In this document: positions 8,313 through 16,198 of the stretch, in pieces | Layout: each line of letters starts with the position of its first letter | Numbering within the stretch: the stretch's first letter is position 1 | NCBI GenBank assembly: GCA_900199595.1 | Contig: FZRB01000024.1 | Coordinates: 1 to 64,000 of the forward strand | DNA length: 64,000 nucleotides | Reading direction: 5' to 3' | Source: Lachnospiraceae bacterium | GTDB taxonomy: Bacteria; Bacillota; Clostridia; Lachnospirales; Lachnospiraceae | Position numbers and translations under genes: made by a program | The notes under the pieces: model-generated | Database searches by the model: none | What the model saw: the letters and a program-made list of their open reading frames with translations, nothing else | Told to the model about the DNA's origin: nothing

Positions 8313-9458
8313 ATGGGTGTAAATCGTTTTGTGTTGAATGGGGTTTCGTATCATGGCCATGGTGCTATAAATGAAATTCCAGGAATCATTAAGTCAAAAG
8401 GATTTAAGAAGGCTTTTGTAGCTTCAGATCCTGATCTGGTTAAGTTTGGGGTTACGACAAAGGTTACTGATTTGTTGGAACAGAATGGAATTGAATATGA
8501 AATATATTCAGATATTAAGCCTAATCCAACCATTGAAAATGTACAGAGTGGCGTTGCAGCTTATAAGGCATCTGGTGCCGATTTTATGATCACTATAGGT
8601 GGCGGTTCATCTATGGATACAGGAAAAGGAATAGGTATCATAGTAAATAATCCAGAGTATGCAGATGTTCGTTCTCTTGAAGGAGTTGCACCAACAAAGA
8701 ATCGTACAGTATTTACTATAGCAGTTCCTACAACAGGAGGAACTGGCGCTGAGTCAACAATCAATTATGTAATCACTGATGTTGAGAAAAAACGTAAATT
8801 TGTATGTGTTGACCCTAACGATATACCTGATGTAGCGGTTGTTGATCCGGATATGATGTCTACTATGCCTAAAGGCCTGAGTGCTTCAACAGGAATGGAC
8901 GCGCTGACACATGCCATCGAGGGTTACACCACAGCTGCAGCGTGGGAACTTTCGGATTGCTTGAATCTTGAAGCTATTAAGCTCATAGCCGCTAATCTTA
9001 GAAAAGCTGTTGAAAATGATCCTGAAGGCCGTGAAGGTATGGCGCTTGCACAATATGTTACGGCTATGGCATATTCAAATGTTGGACTTGGTATAGCTCA
9101 TTCTATGGCACATACACTTGGAGCGGTTTATGATACACCGCATGGTGTTGCCTGCGCGATGATGCTTCCGATAGTTATGGAGTTCAATGCTGAGGCAACT
9201 GGAGAAAAGTTTAAATATATAGCAGAAGCATTTGGTATAGATACACAGGGAATGGATCAGGCTACATATCGAAAAGCAGCTATAGATGCTGTTAGACAGC
9301 TTTCTGTTGACGTGGGTATACCTATAAAGCTTGATAAGCTTAAAGAAGAAGATCTTGATTTCCTTTGTGAGTCAGCAGCTGCAGATGCATGTGCGCCAGG
9401 TAATCCTAGAACTGCAAGTCTTGAAGAATTTAGAGAAATGTTTAAGAAATTGATGTAA
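8313..9458 (+). CDS. fucO: lactaldehyde reductase (1,2-propanediol oxidoreductase)
   Basis: 381 aa, the usual length of group III iron-dependent alcohol dehydrogenases. It shows NAD-binding GGGSSMDTGKG, PTTGGTGAES, and metal-binding DALTHAIEGY and HSMAHTLGAVYDTPHG, close to E. coli FucO throughout. It would reduce lactaldehyde, from fucose or rhamnose breakdown, to 1,2-propanediol with NADH. No sugar-pathway genes are adjacent, so it may act as a general fermentative aldehyde reductase. AAGGAGG ribosome site; an intrinsic terminator follows at once. Confidence 0.9.
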   Translation: MGVNRFVLNGVSYHGHGAINEIPGIIKSKGFKKAFVASDPDLVKFGVTTKVTDLLEQNGIEYEIYSDIKPNPTIENVQSGVAAYKASGADFMITIGGGSSMDTGKGIGIIVNNPEYADVRSLEGVAPTKNRTVFTIAVPTTGGTGAESTINYVITDVEKKRKFVCVDPNDIPDVAVVDPDMMSTMPKGLSASTGMDALTHAIEGYTTAAAWELSDCLNLEAIKLIAANLRKAVENDPEGREGMALAQYVTAMAYSNVGLGIAHSMAHTLGAVYDTPHGVACAMMLPIVMEFNAEATGEKFKYIAEAFGIDTQGMDQATYRKAAIDAVRQLSVDVGIPIKLDKLKEEDLDFLCESAAADACAPGNPRTASLEEFREMFKKLM

Positions 9459-9470
9459 TAAACTTATTGT

Positions 9471-9501
9471 TGCCAGGGGGATTTCCCCTGGCATTTTGAT
9501 T
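9471..9501 (+). terminator. intrinsic terminator after fucO
   Basis: TGCCAGGGG (9471-9479) pairs with CCCCTGGCA (9485-9493), followed by TTTTGATT. It lies 12 bases after the stop codon. Confidence 0.9.
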
Positions 9502-9549
9502 AGCAAATGTATATTATCAGGATATCTGATTAACGGGGAGAACAAAAAA

Positions 9550-9957
9550 ATGGAAATCAAGCGAGTTGAGGAGAATGACAGAATAGGCGAATTCATAAAT
9601 GTAGCGTTTTCAGAGTATGCTGCTGATTGTGATGTAGCACTTAACTTCGAAGAGTTTTGTTTTGTGGCAGAAGATGATGGCAAAATTGCAGGAGTTATCA
9701 CTGGTAGAGCATACTATAACGAGGTGCATATCGGAGATCTGATTGTTGCAAAAGCATACAGAAGAGAGGGCGTTGGCAGTAAACTTGTTGAGGCTGTAGA
9801 GAATGCATACAATGATAAGGGCTATGAAAAAATAGCGCTTACAACATTTGGGTTTCAGGCACCAGAGTTTTATAAAAAACTTGGATATGAATTGGAATTT
9901 ATCCGGAAGGATAATGATTCTAAGCTTAGTAAGTATTTTTATTTGAAGAAGATATGA
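9550..9957 (+). CDS. GNAT family N-acetyltransferase
   Basis: About 135 aa. Acetyl-CoA-binding motif A is VAKAYRREGVGSKLVEAVEN, with a later APEFYKKLGYELE region. The start at 9550 is preferred to 9496 because GGGGAG lies just before it and the extra residues resemble nothing in the family. Substrate unknown. The 3' end overlaps the next possible start (ATGA). Confidence 0.85.
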   Translation: MEIKRVEENDRIGEFINVAFSEYAADCDVALNFEEFCFVAEDDGKIAGVITGRAYYNEVHIGDLIVAKAYRREGVGSKLVEAVENAYNDKGYEKIALTTFGFQAPEFYKKLGYELEFIRKDNDSKLSKYFYLKKI

Positions 9958-9992
9958 ATATCTTTCAGTCACGTAATATAAAAGGGGCTTTG

Positions 9993-10211
9993 ATGAATTA
10001 CATAGTAAATAATGAATATAATTATGAGTTTGAAAATGTTAAAAGGATAGGTATCGGAACCGGAAAAATCTTCTATGTTTATAAAGATGATACACGTAGG
10101 ATTAAGCAGGAATATAAGGGACGGATGGCAGTATATCTTGGAATAGAAAGAGATATGTATAGTTGTGCGGATCCAAAATCGGAAGTTGTTTTCCAGTTTT
10201 ATAGACGATGA
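9993..10211 (+). CDS. small conserved-looking hypothetical protein
   Basis: 72 aa from the ATG at 9993, which follows AAAGGGG; an upstream ATG at 9954 overlaps the previous stop but has a weak ribosome site. A beta-rich frame (NYEFENVKRIGIGTGKIFYV) with no recognised motif. It lies between two acetyltransferase genes, 30 bases before the next. Confidence 0.45.
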   Translation: MNYIVNNEYNYEFENVKRIGIGTGKIFYVYKDDTRRIKQEYKGRMAVYLGIERDMYSCADPKSEVVFQFYRR

Positions 10212-10241
10212 CAAATCTAAGTTTGTTAGCGAGGTAGTAAT

Positions 10242-10673
10242 ATGATCAGAATTATGAAATACAGTGATTTAGCACAATGTGGTGTGATTTATGCAAAAGC
10301 ATTTCCGATAGAACATTGGGGCATAGATTGGACGGCAGAAAATGCAACAGACTATCTTCAAGATTTTTTTGAACATAAAAAATTTGTTGGATATGTATAT
10401 GTGGAAAATGGTGAAGTGTTAGGTTGCATATTCGCACTTTGTAAGATTTCGGGAAGTAAGAAAGAGATTTATATTAATGAGATGGCGGTACTTCCTGAAC
10501 GGCAAGGCCATGGAATAGGCAAGCAATTATTAGATGCTGTTAAAGATTACAGTAAAGATAACGGACTTGCTGGAATAGTTCTTTATACAAGCGAGTATGC
10601 GCCAGCAGCTAAATTTTATGAAAAGAATGGATTTAAGCTATCTAATGGAACTATATGTATGTATTGCGAATAA
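10242..10673 (+). CDS. GNAT family N-acetyltransferase
   Basis: 143 aa. Motif A is EMAVLPERQGHGIGKQLLDA, with C-terminal APAAKFYEKNGFKLS. The N-terminal half (SDLAQCGVIYAKAFPIEHWG) resembles aminoglycoside 6'-acetyltransferase-like proteins, but substrate cannot be assigned from sequence alone. AGCGAGG precedes the start. Confidence 0.82.
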   Translation: MIRIMKYSDLAQCGVIYAKAFPIEHWGIDWTAENATDYLQDFFEHKKFVGYVYVENGEVLGCIFALCKISGSKKEIYINEMAVLPERQGHGIGKQLLDAVKDYSKDNGLAGIVLYTSEYAPAAKFYEKNGFKLSNGTICMYCE

Positions 10674-10742
10674 TTGAAAGATAGTTTACAGAATCACTTT
10701 AAGCTTGTCAGAGTGACAAATTCCGGTATGACGAGGTAGTGT

Positions 10743-10877
10743 ATGAACAGATCAATAATAAAAAGATTGTCAATATATGGCATTGTTCTGCTGTTCTCCT
10801 TTTTCGCATTCGGATGCGGAACAAAAGAAGCAGCACAGACAGATTCTTTTATGGGCACTGGAAAATATAAACAGTAA
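10743..10877 (+). CDS. short lipoprotein or lipoprotein remnant
   Basis: 44 aa. Basic N-terminus, hydrophobic stretch and a lipobox-like AFGC at about residue 25, then only about 19 residues. The frame may be a truncated N-terminus of a longer lipoprotein, since acetyltransferase debris follows at once. GACGAGG lies upstream. Confidence 0.4.
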   Translation: MNRSIIKRLSIYGIVLLFSFFAFGCGTKEAAQTDSFMGTGKYKQ

Positions 10878-10902
10878 GCGGATAATACTGCGTGTGGCCG
10901 CA

Positions 10903-10964
10903 TGGAATAGAAGAGCTATTAGTTTATATGAGAAAATGGATTTGAGATAGTAGGAAAAGCGTAA
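10903..10964 (+). pseudogene. GNAT C-terminal remnant with 1-nt frameshift
   Basis: WNRRAISLYEK is read in one frame and GFEIVGKA in the next, the characteristic C-terminal ending of a GNAT acetyltransferase. Restoring one G after GAGAAAATG would rejoin them. No N-terminal part remains. Confidence 0.65.
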
Positions 10965-11029
10965 TATTCCGGAATTATTAATCATGGATAGTGTTACGAA
11001 AAGTAGAAATATTGAAGAGGAATTATGAT

Positions 11030-11839
11030 ATGAATGTTGGGATAATTGGATATGGTAGCATGGGAAAAATGCTACTTCAGAAAATCAGTGAAACTGGTAA
11101 AGTAAATCATGATAAGTTATTTGTATCAAACAGGACTTTATCGAAAATTGAAGCAGCTCCAGATAAATATGTGATCAGTGAATCAAATACTTCTCTTGCA
11201 ATGTCTTCAGATATTATATTTATATGTACTCGTCCTGCTGATTTGCTGCCAGTATTAGAGGAAATATCAAGTGTTGTAAAAGATGATACGCTTATTATAT
11301 CCCTTAATGGAAGTATAACATTTGAATCTCTTGAGAAGATCAGCAACCGAAAATATGTAAAGGTTATTCCGAGCGTAACCGCTGAAATAAATAAATCTCA
11401 AACGTTGGTTACTTATAACAGATTTGTGAGTGAGGATGATAAAAGATTATTAAGAGATATTCTTTCATGTATCGGTAACGTCATCGAATTACCTGAAAAT
11501 GAGATGGGAATGGGGTCAGAGCTTGTAAGTTGTATGCCGGGATTTATAGCATCTATTTTCGATGTGATTTGTCAATCGGCAATAAAACATACGTCGATTC
11601 CGCAGGAGCAAGTAATTAAGATGGTTCTTGACACTTTGAGTTCAACCGGGGAACTCATGCTCCGTAAAGATATGAGTTTTGAAGATGTGGTAAAACGAGT
11701 GGCAACCAAAGGTGGTATTACTGAAGTGGGCTCAAGAGTGATATATGATGGCTTTCCAGACATTGCAGATGAGATGTTTGGAAAAACTCTTGCTAAGAGA
11801 AGAGAAACTGCAGCTATAGTTAAAACATACTGTGATTGA
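11030..11839 (+). CDS. pyrroline-5-carboxylate reductase family protein
   Basis: About 269 aa from the ATG at 11030, which is preceded by GAAGAGG and opens with the NAD(P)-binding MNVGIIGYGSMGKMLL. The family's C-terminal dimerisation region is visible as VATKGGITEVGSRV, with KVIPSVTAEI and SCMPGFIAS in the middle. True ProC makes proline from pyrroline-5-carboxylate; the divergence here, including SCMPGF in place of the usual SGSGPAY-like loop, points to a ComER/ProC-like paralog rather than the housekeeping enzyme. No proline genes are adjacent. Confidence 0.8.
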   Translation: MNVGIIGYGSMGKMLLQKISETGKVNHDKLFVSNRTLSKIEAAPDKYVISESNTSLAMSSDIIFICTRPADLLPVLEEISSVVKDDTLIISLNGSITFESLEKISNRKYVKVIPSVTAEINKSQTLVTYNRFVSEDDKRLLRDILSCIGNVIELPENEMGMGSELVSCMPGFIASIFDVICQSAIKHTSIPQEQVIKMVLDTLSSTGELMLRKDMSFEDVVKRVATKGGITEVGSRVIYDGFPDIADEMFGKTLAKRRETAAIVKTYCD

Positions 11840-11906
11840 AGTTTAAAATGGCAAACTATAGATAAATTAATTTCAGTATAACTGAGATAAAGGGGTGAGA
11901 ATAACA

Positions 11907-12011
11907 ATGATAAGACATGTTGAAATGCGGGATAAAGAAGCGTGGTATGCTCTCGATAAGCATTTGCCGGAATCTGTGTTTGCCGAAAAGGTAAGAAGTG
12001 GGCAGGGGTAG
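11907..12011 (+). pseudogene. GNAT N-terminal remnant
   Basis: Good ribosome site (AGGGGTGAG) and an ATG open a frame like a GNAT N-terminus (MIRHVEMRDKEAWYALDKHL), but it stops after 34 codons, before any acetyl-CoA motif. Confidence 0.55.
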
Positions 12012-12094
12012 AGAAGATATACAGGAGCTTACTGGAAGGTTGAAATAGAGTGGTGCAATAATAATGGGCTTCCGGAATATATTACACCAATTTC

Positions 12095-12259
12095 GCTAAG
12101 CCACTATTATCATTTGCGGAAAAATATCTTCCGGATAATAAGCAAGTGTTTTTTATTTATACTCATGGAGCACCAAAGGGTGGATTCTTAAAAGGAATCC
12201 GAGAGATTACAAATAAGAAAAATTGTAAGGAATTAGGTGATTATCACACTTTATTTTGA
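12095..12259 (+). pseudogene. flavodoxin-family C-terminal remnant
   Basis: An open stretch without a start reads AKPLLSFAEKYLPDNKQVFF, then IYTHGAPKGGFLKGI, the pattern of a flavodoxin-like or EFR1-type flavoprotein after its FMN site. The N-terminal phosphate-binding loop is missing. Confidence 0.5.
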
Positions 12260-12263
12260 TGAT

Positions 12264-12387
12264 AAATCTTGATTTGGTGTGAAATTCAAGAATTAAAAAT
12301 CTTGATTTGTGTCGCGAGAGGGATTATAATCAAAAAAACATGATTTGGTGTAAATGTCATGAACTAAAAATCTTGATTTGGTGATGA
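12264..12387 (+). repeat. ~33-nt repeats upstream of second AAA ATPase gene
   Basis: YTTGATTT-type words start at 12269, 12302, 12340 (as ATGATTT) and 12373, spacings 33, 38 and 33. Units 1 and 3 each form a dyad: CTTGATTT with AAATTCAAG, and CATGATTT with AAATGTCATG. The T-to-A change in one arm is matched in the other arm. The last unit ends in GGTGATGAG, which serves as the ribosome site of the ATPase gene. Confidence 0.65.
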
Positions 12388-12390
12388 GAT

Positions 12391-13749
12391 ATGCTTATGA
12401 AGCGCAAAATTGAAGAAAAAATCCTTAAATGGAAAGCAAATAGCAATGGCAAAACAGCCTTACTTATTGATGGTGCCAGACGTGTCGGAAAGAGTTATAT
12501 AGTTGAGGAATTTGCTAGGCAAAACTATAAGTCATATATTCTAATTGATTTTAATCAAATTGGTTCTGAAATCACTGATCTCTTTGATATGAATCTTCGA
12601 GATCTCGACAGCTTCTTTATGTATCTGTCGGCTGCCTTTAATGTAAAACTATATGACAGAGAGTCCCTGATTATTTTTGATGAGGTTCAGTTATATCCTC
12701 GAGCAAGAGCTGCAATTAAATTCCTTGTAGCAGATGGCAGATACGATTATATTGAGACTGGTTCTCTTATGTCTATTAAGAAAAATGTAAAAGACATTGT
12801 TATTCCATCGGAAGAACGTCATATTAAGATGTATCCCATGGATTTTGAGGAGTTTCTATGGGCAAAGGGCGAAGATATGATAATGCCTCTGATATTGGAT
12901 TGTTTTGAAAAAAGGAATCCATTGGGACAAGCTTTGCATCGTAAAGTCATGACACTTTTTCGTGAATACGTAATCATCGGCGGAATGCCTCAAGTTGTCA
13001 AGGAGTATATAGAGACTGGAAACTTCGAAGCAGCCGATCAGATTAAAAGAGATATCCTGACTTTGTACAGGGAGGATATTCAGAAACATGCGGAAGGTTA
13101 CGAGGGAAAAGTGGAGAGTATCTTTGATGAGATTCCTGCTCAGCTGTCAAAGCATGAAAAGAAGTTTACGATTTCTTCCTTGGGGAAAGGAGCTCGTTTT
13201 AGAGATTATGAGAGTGCATTTCTTTGGCTTCAGGATTCTATGATGACAAATGTGTGTTTCAATTCAACTGAACCCAATATAGGTTTAAAGATTAACCGTG
13301 ATAATTCTGCTTTTAAAATGTACATGGGAGATACCGGGCTTCTGATTAGTCACGCTTTTGACGAAAATGGGATTGTTTCAGAGGAAATATATAAAAAGCT
13401 GTTGTTTGGCAAGTTGGAAGTCAACGAGGGAATGATTTTTGAAAATATAGTATCACAAATGCTTGTTGCTAATGGTCGTGCCCTATACTTCTATTCTAAT
13501 TCATCTCGAACGGATAAGGATAGCAGAATGGAAATTGATTTTCTTTTGGCAAAGAGCAAAACAACCAATCGGCACAATATATCTCCGCTTGAAGTTAAAT
13601 CTGGAAAGAATTATACGTTATCATCTTTGAATAAATTCAGAAAAAAGTATTCTGAGCAGTTGAATGAAGCGTTTGTTTTACATACTGCTGACCTGAGTGA
13701 GAAAGATGGAATAACGTATTTGCCTGTTTATATGATTGTTTGTCTATAG
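12391..13749 (+). CDS. AAA ATPase with DUF4143 domain (paralog 2)
   Basis: 452 aa, collinear with the protein at 6706: Walker A DGARRVGKSY, Walker B-like SLIIFDEVQLYPRAR, YIETGSLMSIKKN, YMGDTGLLISHAF, and C-terminal LEVKSGKNYTLSS. Start M1 or M3 (12397) are equally possible; alignment with the paralog slightly favours M3. The Walker A Thr is replaced by Tyr (GKSY), whereas paralog 1 has GKST. Preceded by its own repeat array of different sequence but similar period. Confidence 0.9.
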   Translation: MLMKRKIEEKILKWKANSNGKTALLIDGARRVGKSYIVEEFARQNYKSYILIDFNQIGSEITDLFDMNLRDLDSFFMYLSAAFNVKLYDRESLIIFDEVQLYPRARAAIKFLVADGRYDYIETGSLMSIKKNVKDIVIPSEERHIKMYPMDFEEFLWAKGEDMIMPLILDCFEKRNPLGQALHRKVMTLFREYVIIGGMPQVVKEYIETGNFEAADQIKRDILTLYREDIQKHAEGYEGKVESIFDEIPAQLSKHEKKFTISSLGKGARFRDYESAFLWLQDSMMTNVCFNSTEPNIGLKINRDNSAFKMYMGDTGLLISHAFDENGIVSEEIYKKLLFGKLEVNEGMIFENIVSQMLVANGRALYFYSNSSRTDKDSRMEIDFLLAKSKTTNRHNISPLEVKSGKNYTLSSLNKFRKKYSEQLNEAFVLHTADLSEKDGITYLPVYMIVCL

Positions 13750-13876
13750 CAAAGAATGCTGATTGATAAAAGTCAGGGAGTCGAAATCGTGGTCAAAAGA
13801 GTAAATGTGTTGTTAAATTAAATCGGAAAAGAACTTGATATGAGTGCTGCAGGTAAAAATAGATAGATTGAGAGCT

Positions 13877-13994
13877 GTCTCATGAGCAAAGCACCCGAGC
13901 GGGACGCGGAAACGCTCCCGCTGCGGGCTGCCTTGTATATAGGATAGAGCGGTCATGAGACCGAGCTGGATCAATTGAAAAGGAGAACAAAACC
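13877..13994 (+). promoter_or_regulatory. repeated RiPP leader region, copy A
   Basis: Shares GCTTGTATATAGGATA or its one-base variants, a GCGGTCATGAGACCGAGCT hairpin and AAAAGGAGAACAAAACC ribosome site with copies B-D. Copy A alone has a strong hairpin AGCGGGA-c-GCG-GAAA-CGC-TCCCGCT (13898-13922). GTCTCATGA (13877-13885) can pair with TCATGAGAC (13953-13961), which competes with the local CGGTC/GACCG stem. Confidence 0.65.
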
Positions 13995-14192
13995 ATGAGC
14001 GAAGAGATCAAAAAGGAAGCGCAGGACACGGAGCTGAACAAAGAGGAGTTAGACAAGGTTGCTGGGGGAAGAATCACCATTGGACCCGACGGAGACTATC
14101 TGTTCAGGTGCCCTGAATGCGGCGAAACCTATGTGCCGGGGCAAAGCCATCAGTGCAGCTATTATAATAAGCCCTGCACCCCTCAACGGTAA
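13995..14192 (+). CDS. RiPP precursor, short SEEIKK leader, CxxC core (P1)
   Basis: 65 aa. The 25-residue leader MSEEIKKEAQDTELNKEELD ends in KVAGG. The core has CPECGETYVPGQSHQC and a final Cys, a zinc-knuckle-like spacing. The ribosome site AAAAGGAG is strong. The leader class is shared with P5, P6, P7 and P8. The likely role is a substrate for the cluster's radical SAM enzyme, cleaved after GG (inference). Confidence 0.75.
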   Translation: MSEEIKKEAQDTELNKEELDKVAGGRITIGPDGDYLFRCPECGETYVPGQSHQCSYYNKPCTPQR

Positions 14193-14256
14193 ACGAATAT
14201 AGATATCATCAAAGAGGAGAATAACGCCATAAAATGCATCGAAAGGAACATACCTT

Positions 14257-14463
14257 ATGATCAAAGTACACAACCGGGACATAGAAGAGTTACTGCGCGA
14301 TGCTGACTTTTCCAACTCAACCCATAAGGAGGCTTTGCGCAAACGTCTTTTCGGAGAAGGTACTGAATTGAAATTGGACGATCTTGCTATGGTTGCGGGC
14401 GGCCTGAACGAACCCTTTATTTCCCCGGAAGATTGGTCGGATAAGGATACGAGCCATGAATAA
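14257..14463 (+). CDS. RiPP precursor-like peptide paired with HExxH protein (P2)
   Basis: 68 aa. A different leader class: IEELLRDADF and ALRKRLFGEGTELKLDDLAM ending VAGG, then a Cys-free acidic core LNEPFISPEDWSDKDTSHE. The last 8 bases overlap the HExxH gene, so the two are translationally coupled. Its near copy at 17490 has the same core, so unlike the other precursors this one is conserved, not variable. Confidence 0.7.
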   Translation: MIKVHNRDIEELLRDADFSNSTHKEALRKRLFGEGTELKLDDLAMVAGGLNEPFISPEDWSDKDTSHE

Positions 14464-15310
14464 AACAAGTGTATTGGGATGTCTTGCAGAGGAGTACCCC
14501 CAGCTGTATCTGAACCCAGATACGGACAAGCGGGAGGCTTATCGTCGTGTCGTGCTGCGCGGTGAAGAACCGGTGACAAAAAGCCTGTCTCATTACCGGG
14601 GAGATCCCGCGGACTGGGAGGAAATCGCTGACACTCCAGCGGGACAGGTACGGGTGGTCACGCTGGGGTCTCGGCGGGATTTTGAACTGGTGCTGCGGGG
14701 CCTCATGGCTGCCAAGGACGGACCTCTGACTCCGATCCCGGAAAGCCAGGGGGCAGCCATGCTGACCGTGTTCAACTGGCCACGAATCCACACGCACCTT
14801 GCGGCCTTCCCGGAGAAGGAAAGAGAGGTGGAGCTGAAACGCTTCACTGCCGTCCGAGAAAATTACATAGATACACTGGTAGTGCTATCCCGAGGACCGT
14901 ATAGCCATGTGGATGCCGTCACTGTCGGAGAAACAGATGCCGAATGGCTCGATCACTCTGATACGATCCGCCGCTATCATGAGCTGAGCCATGTGATCTG
15001 CCGCAGGCTTTACCCCGGAGATATTGTTCCAATACGGGATGAGCTGGTGGCCGATGCGGTGGGACTCATCGCCGCCTATGGTCAATTTGACCTGCTTCTG
15101 GAGCAACGCTTTCTCGGCGTTCAGGGCGGATGTTATGTCGGTGGGCGGTTGGGCAACTATACGGACAATCCCGATACGCTGGCCTCACAGGCTTCCTTCG
15201 CATTGGAGCGTATCAAAGCGAAAACCGACACGCTCTCCTGGGAAGAACCCTTTGACCTGATCCCGGTCTTGATGGAAGTCGCTGATATTGGAGAGGCAGG
15301 AAAAGCATAA
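14456..15310 (+). CDS. HExxH putative metallopeptidase of RiPP cluster, copy 1
   Basis: 284 aa, no signal peptide or membrane helix. Residues 175-179 are HELSH (HExxH), and 196-200 are ELVAD (ExxxD), a gluzincin-like zinc-site pattern, in a soluble protein. I do not recognise the family with certainty. It overlaps P2 by 8 bases and is repeated with P2 at 17689. It could cleave leaders, since no C39 peptidase or ABC exporter is seen in the island, or it could modify P2. Base composition is richer in G and C than the flanking chromosome. Confidence 0.7.
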   Translation: MNKTSVLGCLAEEYPQLYLNPDTDKREAYRRVVLRGEEPVTKSLSHYRGDPADWEEIADTPAGQVRVVTLGSRRDFELVLRGLMAAKDGPLTPIPESQGAAMLTVFNWPRIHTHLAAFPEKEREVELKRFTAVRENYIDTLVVLSRGPYSHVDAVTVGETDAEWLDHSDTIRRYHELSHVICRRLYPGDIVPIRDELVADAVGLIAAYGQFDLLLEQRFLGVQGGCYVGGRLGNYTDNPDTLASQASFALERIKAKTDTLSWEEPFDLIPVLMEVADIGEAGKA

Positions 15311-15315
15311 AAATG

Positions 15316-15405
15316 CTGTCTCCAAATGGATGGCAGGCTTGTATATAGGATAAAGCGGTCATGAGACCGAGCTAAATAAACAATTATGAAAAGGAGAACA
15401 AAACC
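15316..15405 (+). promoter_or_regulatory. repeated RiPP leader region, copy B
   Basis: CTGTCTCCAAATGGATGGCA, then GCTTGTATATAGGATAAAG, the CGGTCATGAGACCG hairpin (15357-15368 core) and AAAAGGAGAACAAAACC. Nearly identical to copy D at 18549. GTCTC and GAGAC can also pair over the longer range. Confidence 0.65.
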
Positions 15406-15765
15406 ATGAACGAAAACCTGAAGAAATTTCTGGAGGAAGCCAGCAAGAACGAGGAACTGAAAGCCAGGCTCGCCGCACTGACCGACAAGGACACGGCTGC
15501 GGCGAAGGCCGTTGAACTGGCCAAGGAGTACGGCTTCGCCCTGACCGCCGAGGATTTTCAGCCCGCCGATGGCGAGGAGCTGTCTCTCGACGAGCTGGAC
15601 AATGTTGCGGGCGGCTGGTGCATTTTTGCAGGCGGCGGAAGCGGTGGTACAAAGAAAATACCATATTGTGAAAAGTGCGAAGAGTGCAAAGTGGATGAAA
15701 CGGTAGGGAAGCCATGCTCCAAATGTGGCACGATTCTCACAGAAATTATTCTTCATTACAATTGA
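15406..15765 (+). CDS. RiPP precursor, Nif11-like leader, zinc-ribbon core (P3)
   Basis: 119 aa. A Nif11-like leader of about 70 residues (NLKKFLEEASKNEEL, AVELAKEYGFALTAEDFQP, LSLDELDNVAGG) is followed by a Gly-rich core with one Cys, then PYCEKCEEC and CSKCGTIL. The two CxxC pairs are zinc-ribbon-like. Nif11 leaders guide RiPP enzymes; the GG marks the probable cleavage site. P11 and P12 have nearly the same leader and tail but different middle parts. Confidence 0.85.
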   Translation: MNENLKKFLEEASKNEELKARLAALTDKDTAAAKAVELAKEYGFALTAEDFQPADGEELSLDELDNVAGGWCIFAGGGSGGTKKIPYCEKCEECKVDETVGKPCSKCGTILTEIILHYN

Positions 15766-15801
15766 TTTCTTTTGCTAAACAATCGGGCACAGAGGTCGAT
15801 C

Positions 15802-15879
15802 ATGTACTACCGTTTGAAAGATAGATACTGTCTGCGGGGCTGGGAGTTGCTGCCTTACGCCCTGCTGGATGCCAAATAG
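15802..15879 (+). pseudogene. 5' remnant of radical SAM gene, copy 1
   Basis: MYYRLKDRYCLRGWELLPYA continues LLDAK and stops. It matches the first 23 or so residues of the radical SAM protein at 19633. It follows a Nif11 precursor, as the intact gene does, so a former precursor-plus-enzyme unit was cut down here. Confidence 0.85.
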
Positions 15880-15928
15880 GACGATCAAATGAGCCAATCT
15901 AATTATCATGAAGAAGGAGAACAAAACC

Positions 15929-16198
15929 ATGAACGAGAACCTGAAGAAATTTCTGGAAGTGGCCAGCAAGAACGAGGAGCTGAAAGCCAGCCTCACCGCG
16001 CTGACCGACAAGGATACCGCAGTTGAAAAGGCTATCGAGCTCGCCAAGGAGTACGGCTTCGCCCTGGCTGCCGAGGATTTTCAGCCCGCCGATGGCGCAG
16101 AGCTGTCTCTCGATGAGCTGGATAGTGTTGCGGGCGGCGGATTGTTTGACATTTTGAAAGAGATTGGGAAAGGCTCCTGGAGGGAGGAAAACTCATGA
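15929..16198 (+). CDS. RiPP precursor, Nif11-like leader, amphipathic Cys-free core (P4)
   Basis: 89 aa from the ATG at 15929, matching the start of its paralogs and placed behind AAGGAGAACAAAACC; an in-frame ATG at 15908 lies within the ribosome-site region. The leader ends LDSVAGG. The core GLFDILKEIGKGSWREENS has no Cys and looks like a short amphipathic helix. ATGA overlap with P5 couples their translation, hinting at a paired product (inference). Confidence 0.8.
   Translation: MNENLKKFLEVASKNEELKASLTALTDKDTAVEKAIELAKEYGFALAAEDFQPADGAELSLDELDSVAGGGLFDILKEIGKGSWREENS

Larger units (their letters stand above)
14290..15600 (+). repeat. 1.3-kb direct duplication, unit 1
   Basis: Matches 17523-18833 at a constant offset of 3233 bases, covering P2, the HExxH gene, the repeated leader region and the Nif11-like leader of P3. 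Identity is highest from about 14347. It stops abruptly at the VAGG codons of P3, where the core sequences diverge. Confidence 0.85.

Noticed and set aside
8313-9458. A propanediol or fucose utilisation operon around fucO
   Set aside because: No aldolase, kinase or microcompartment genes are adjacent; fucO has its own terminator.
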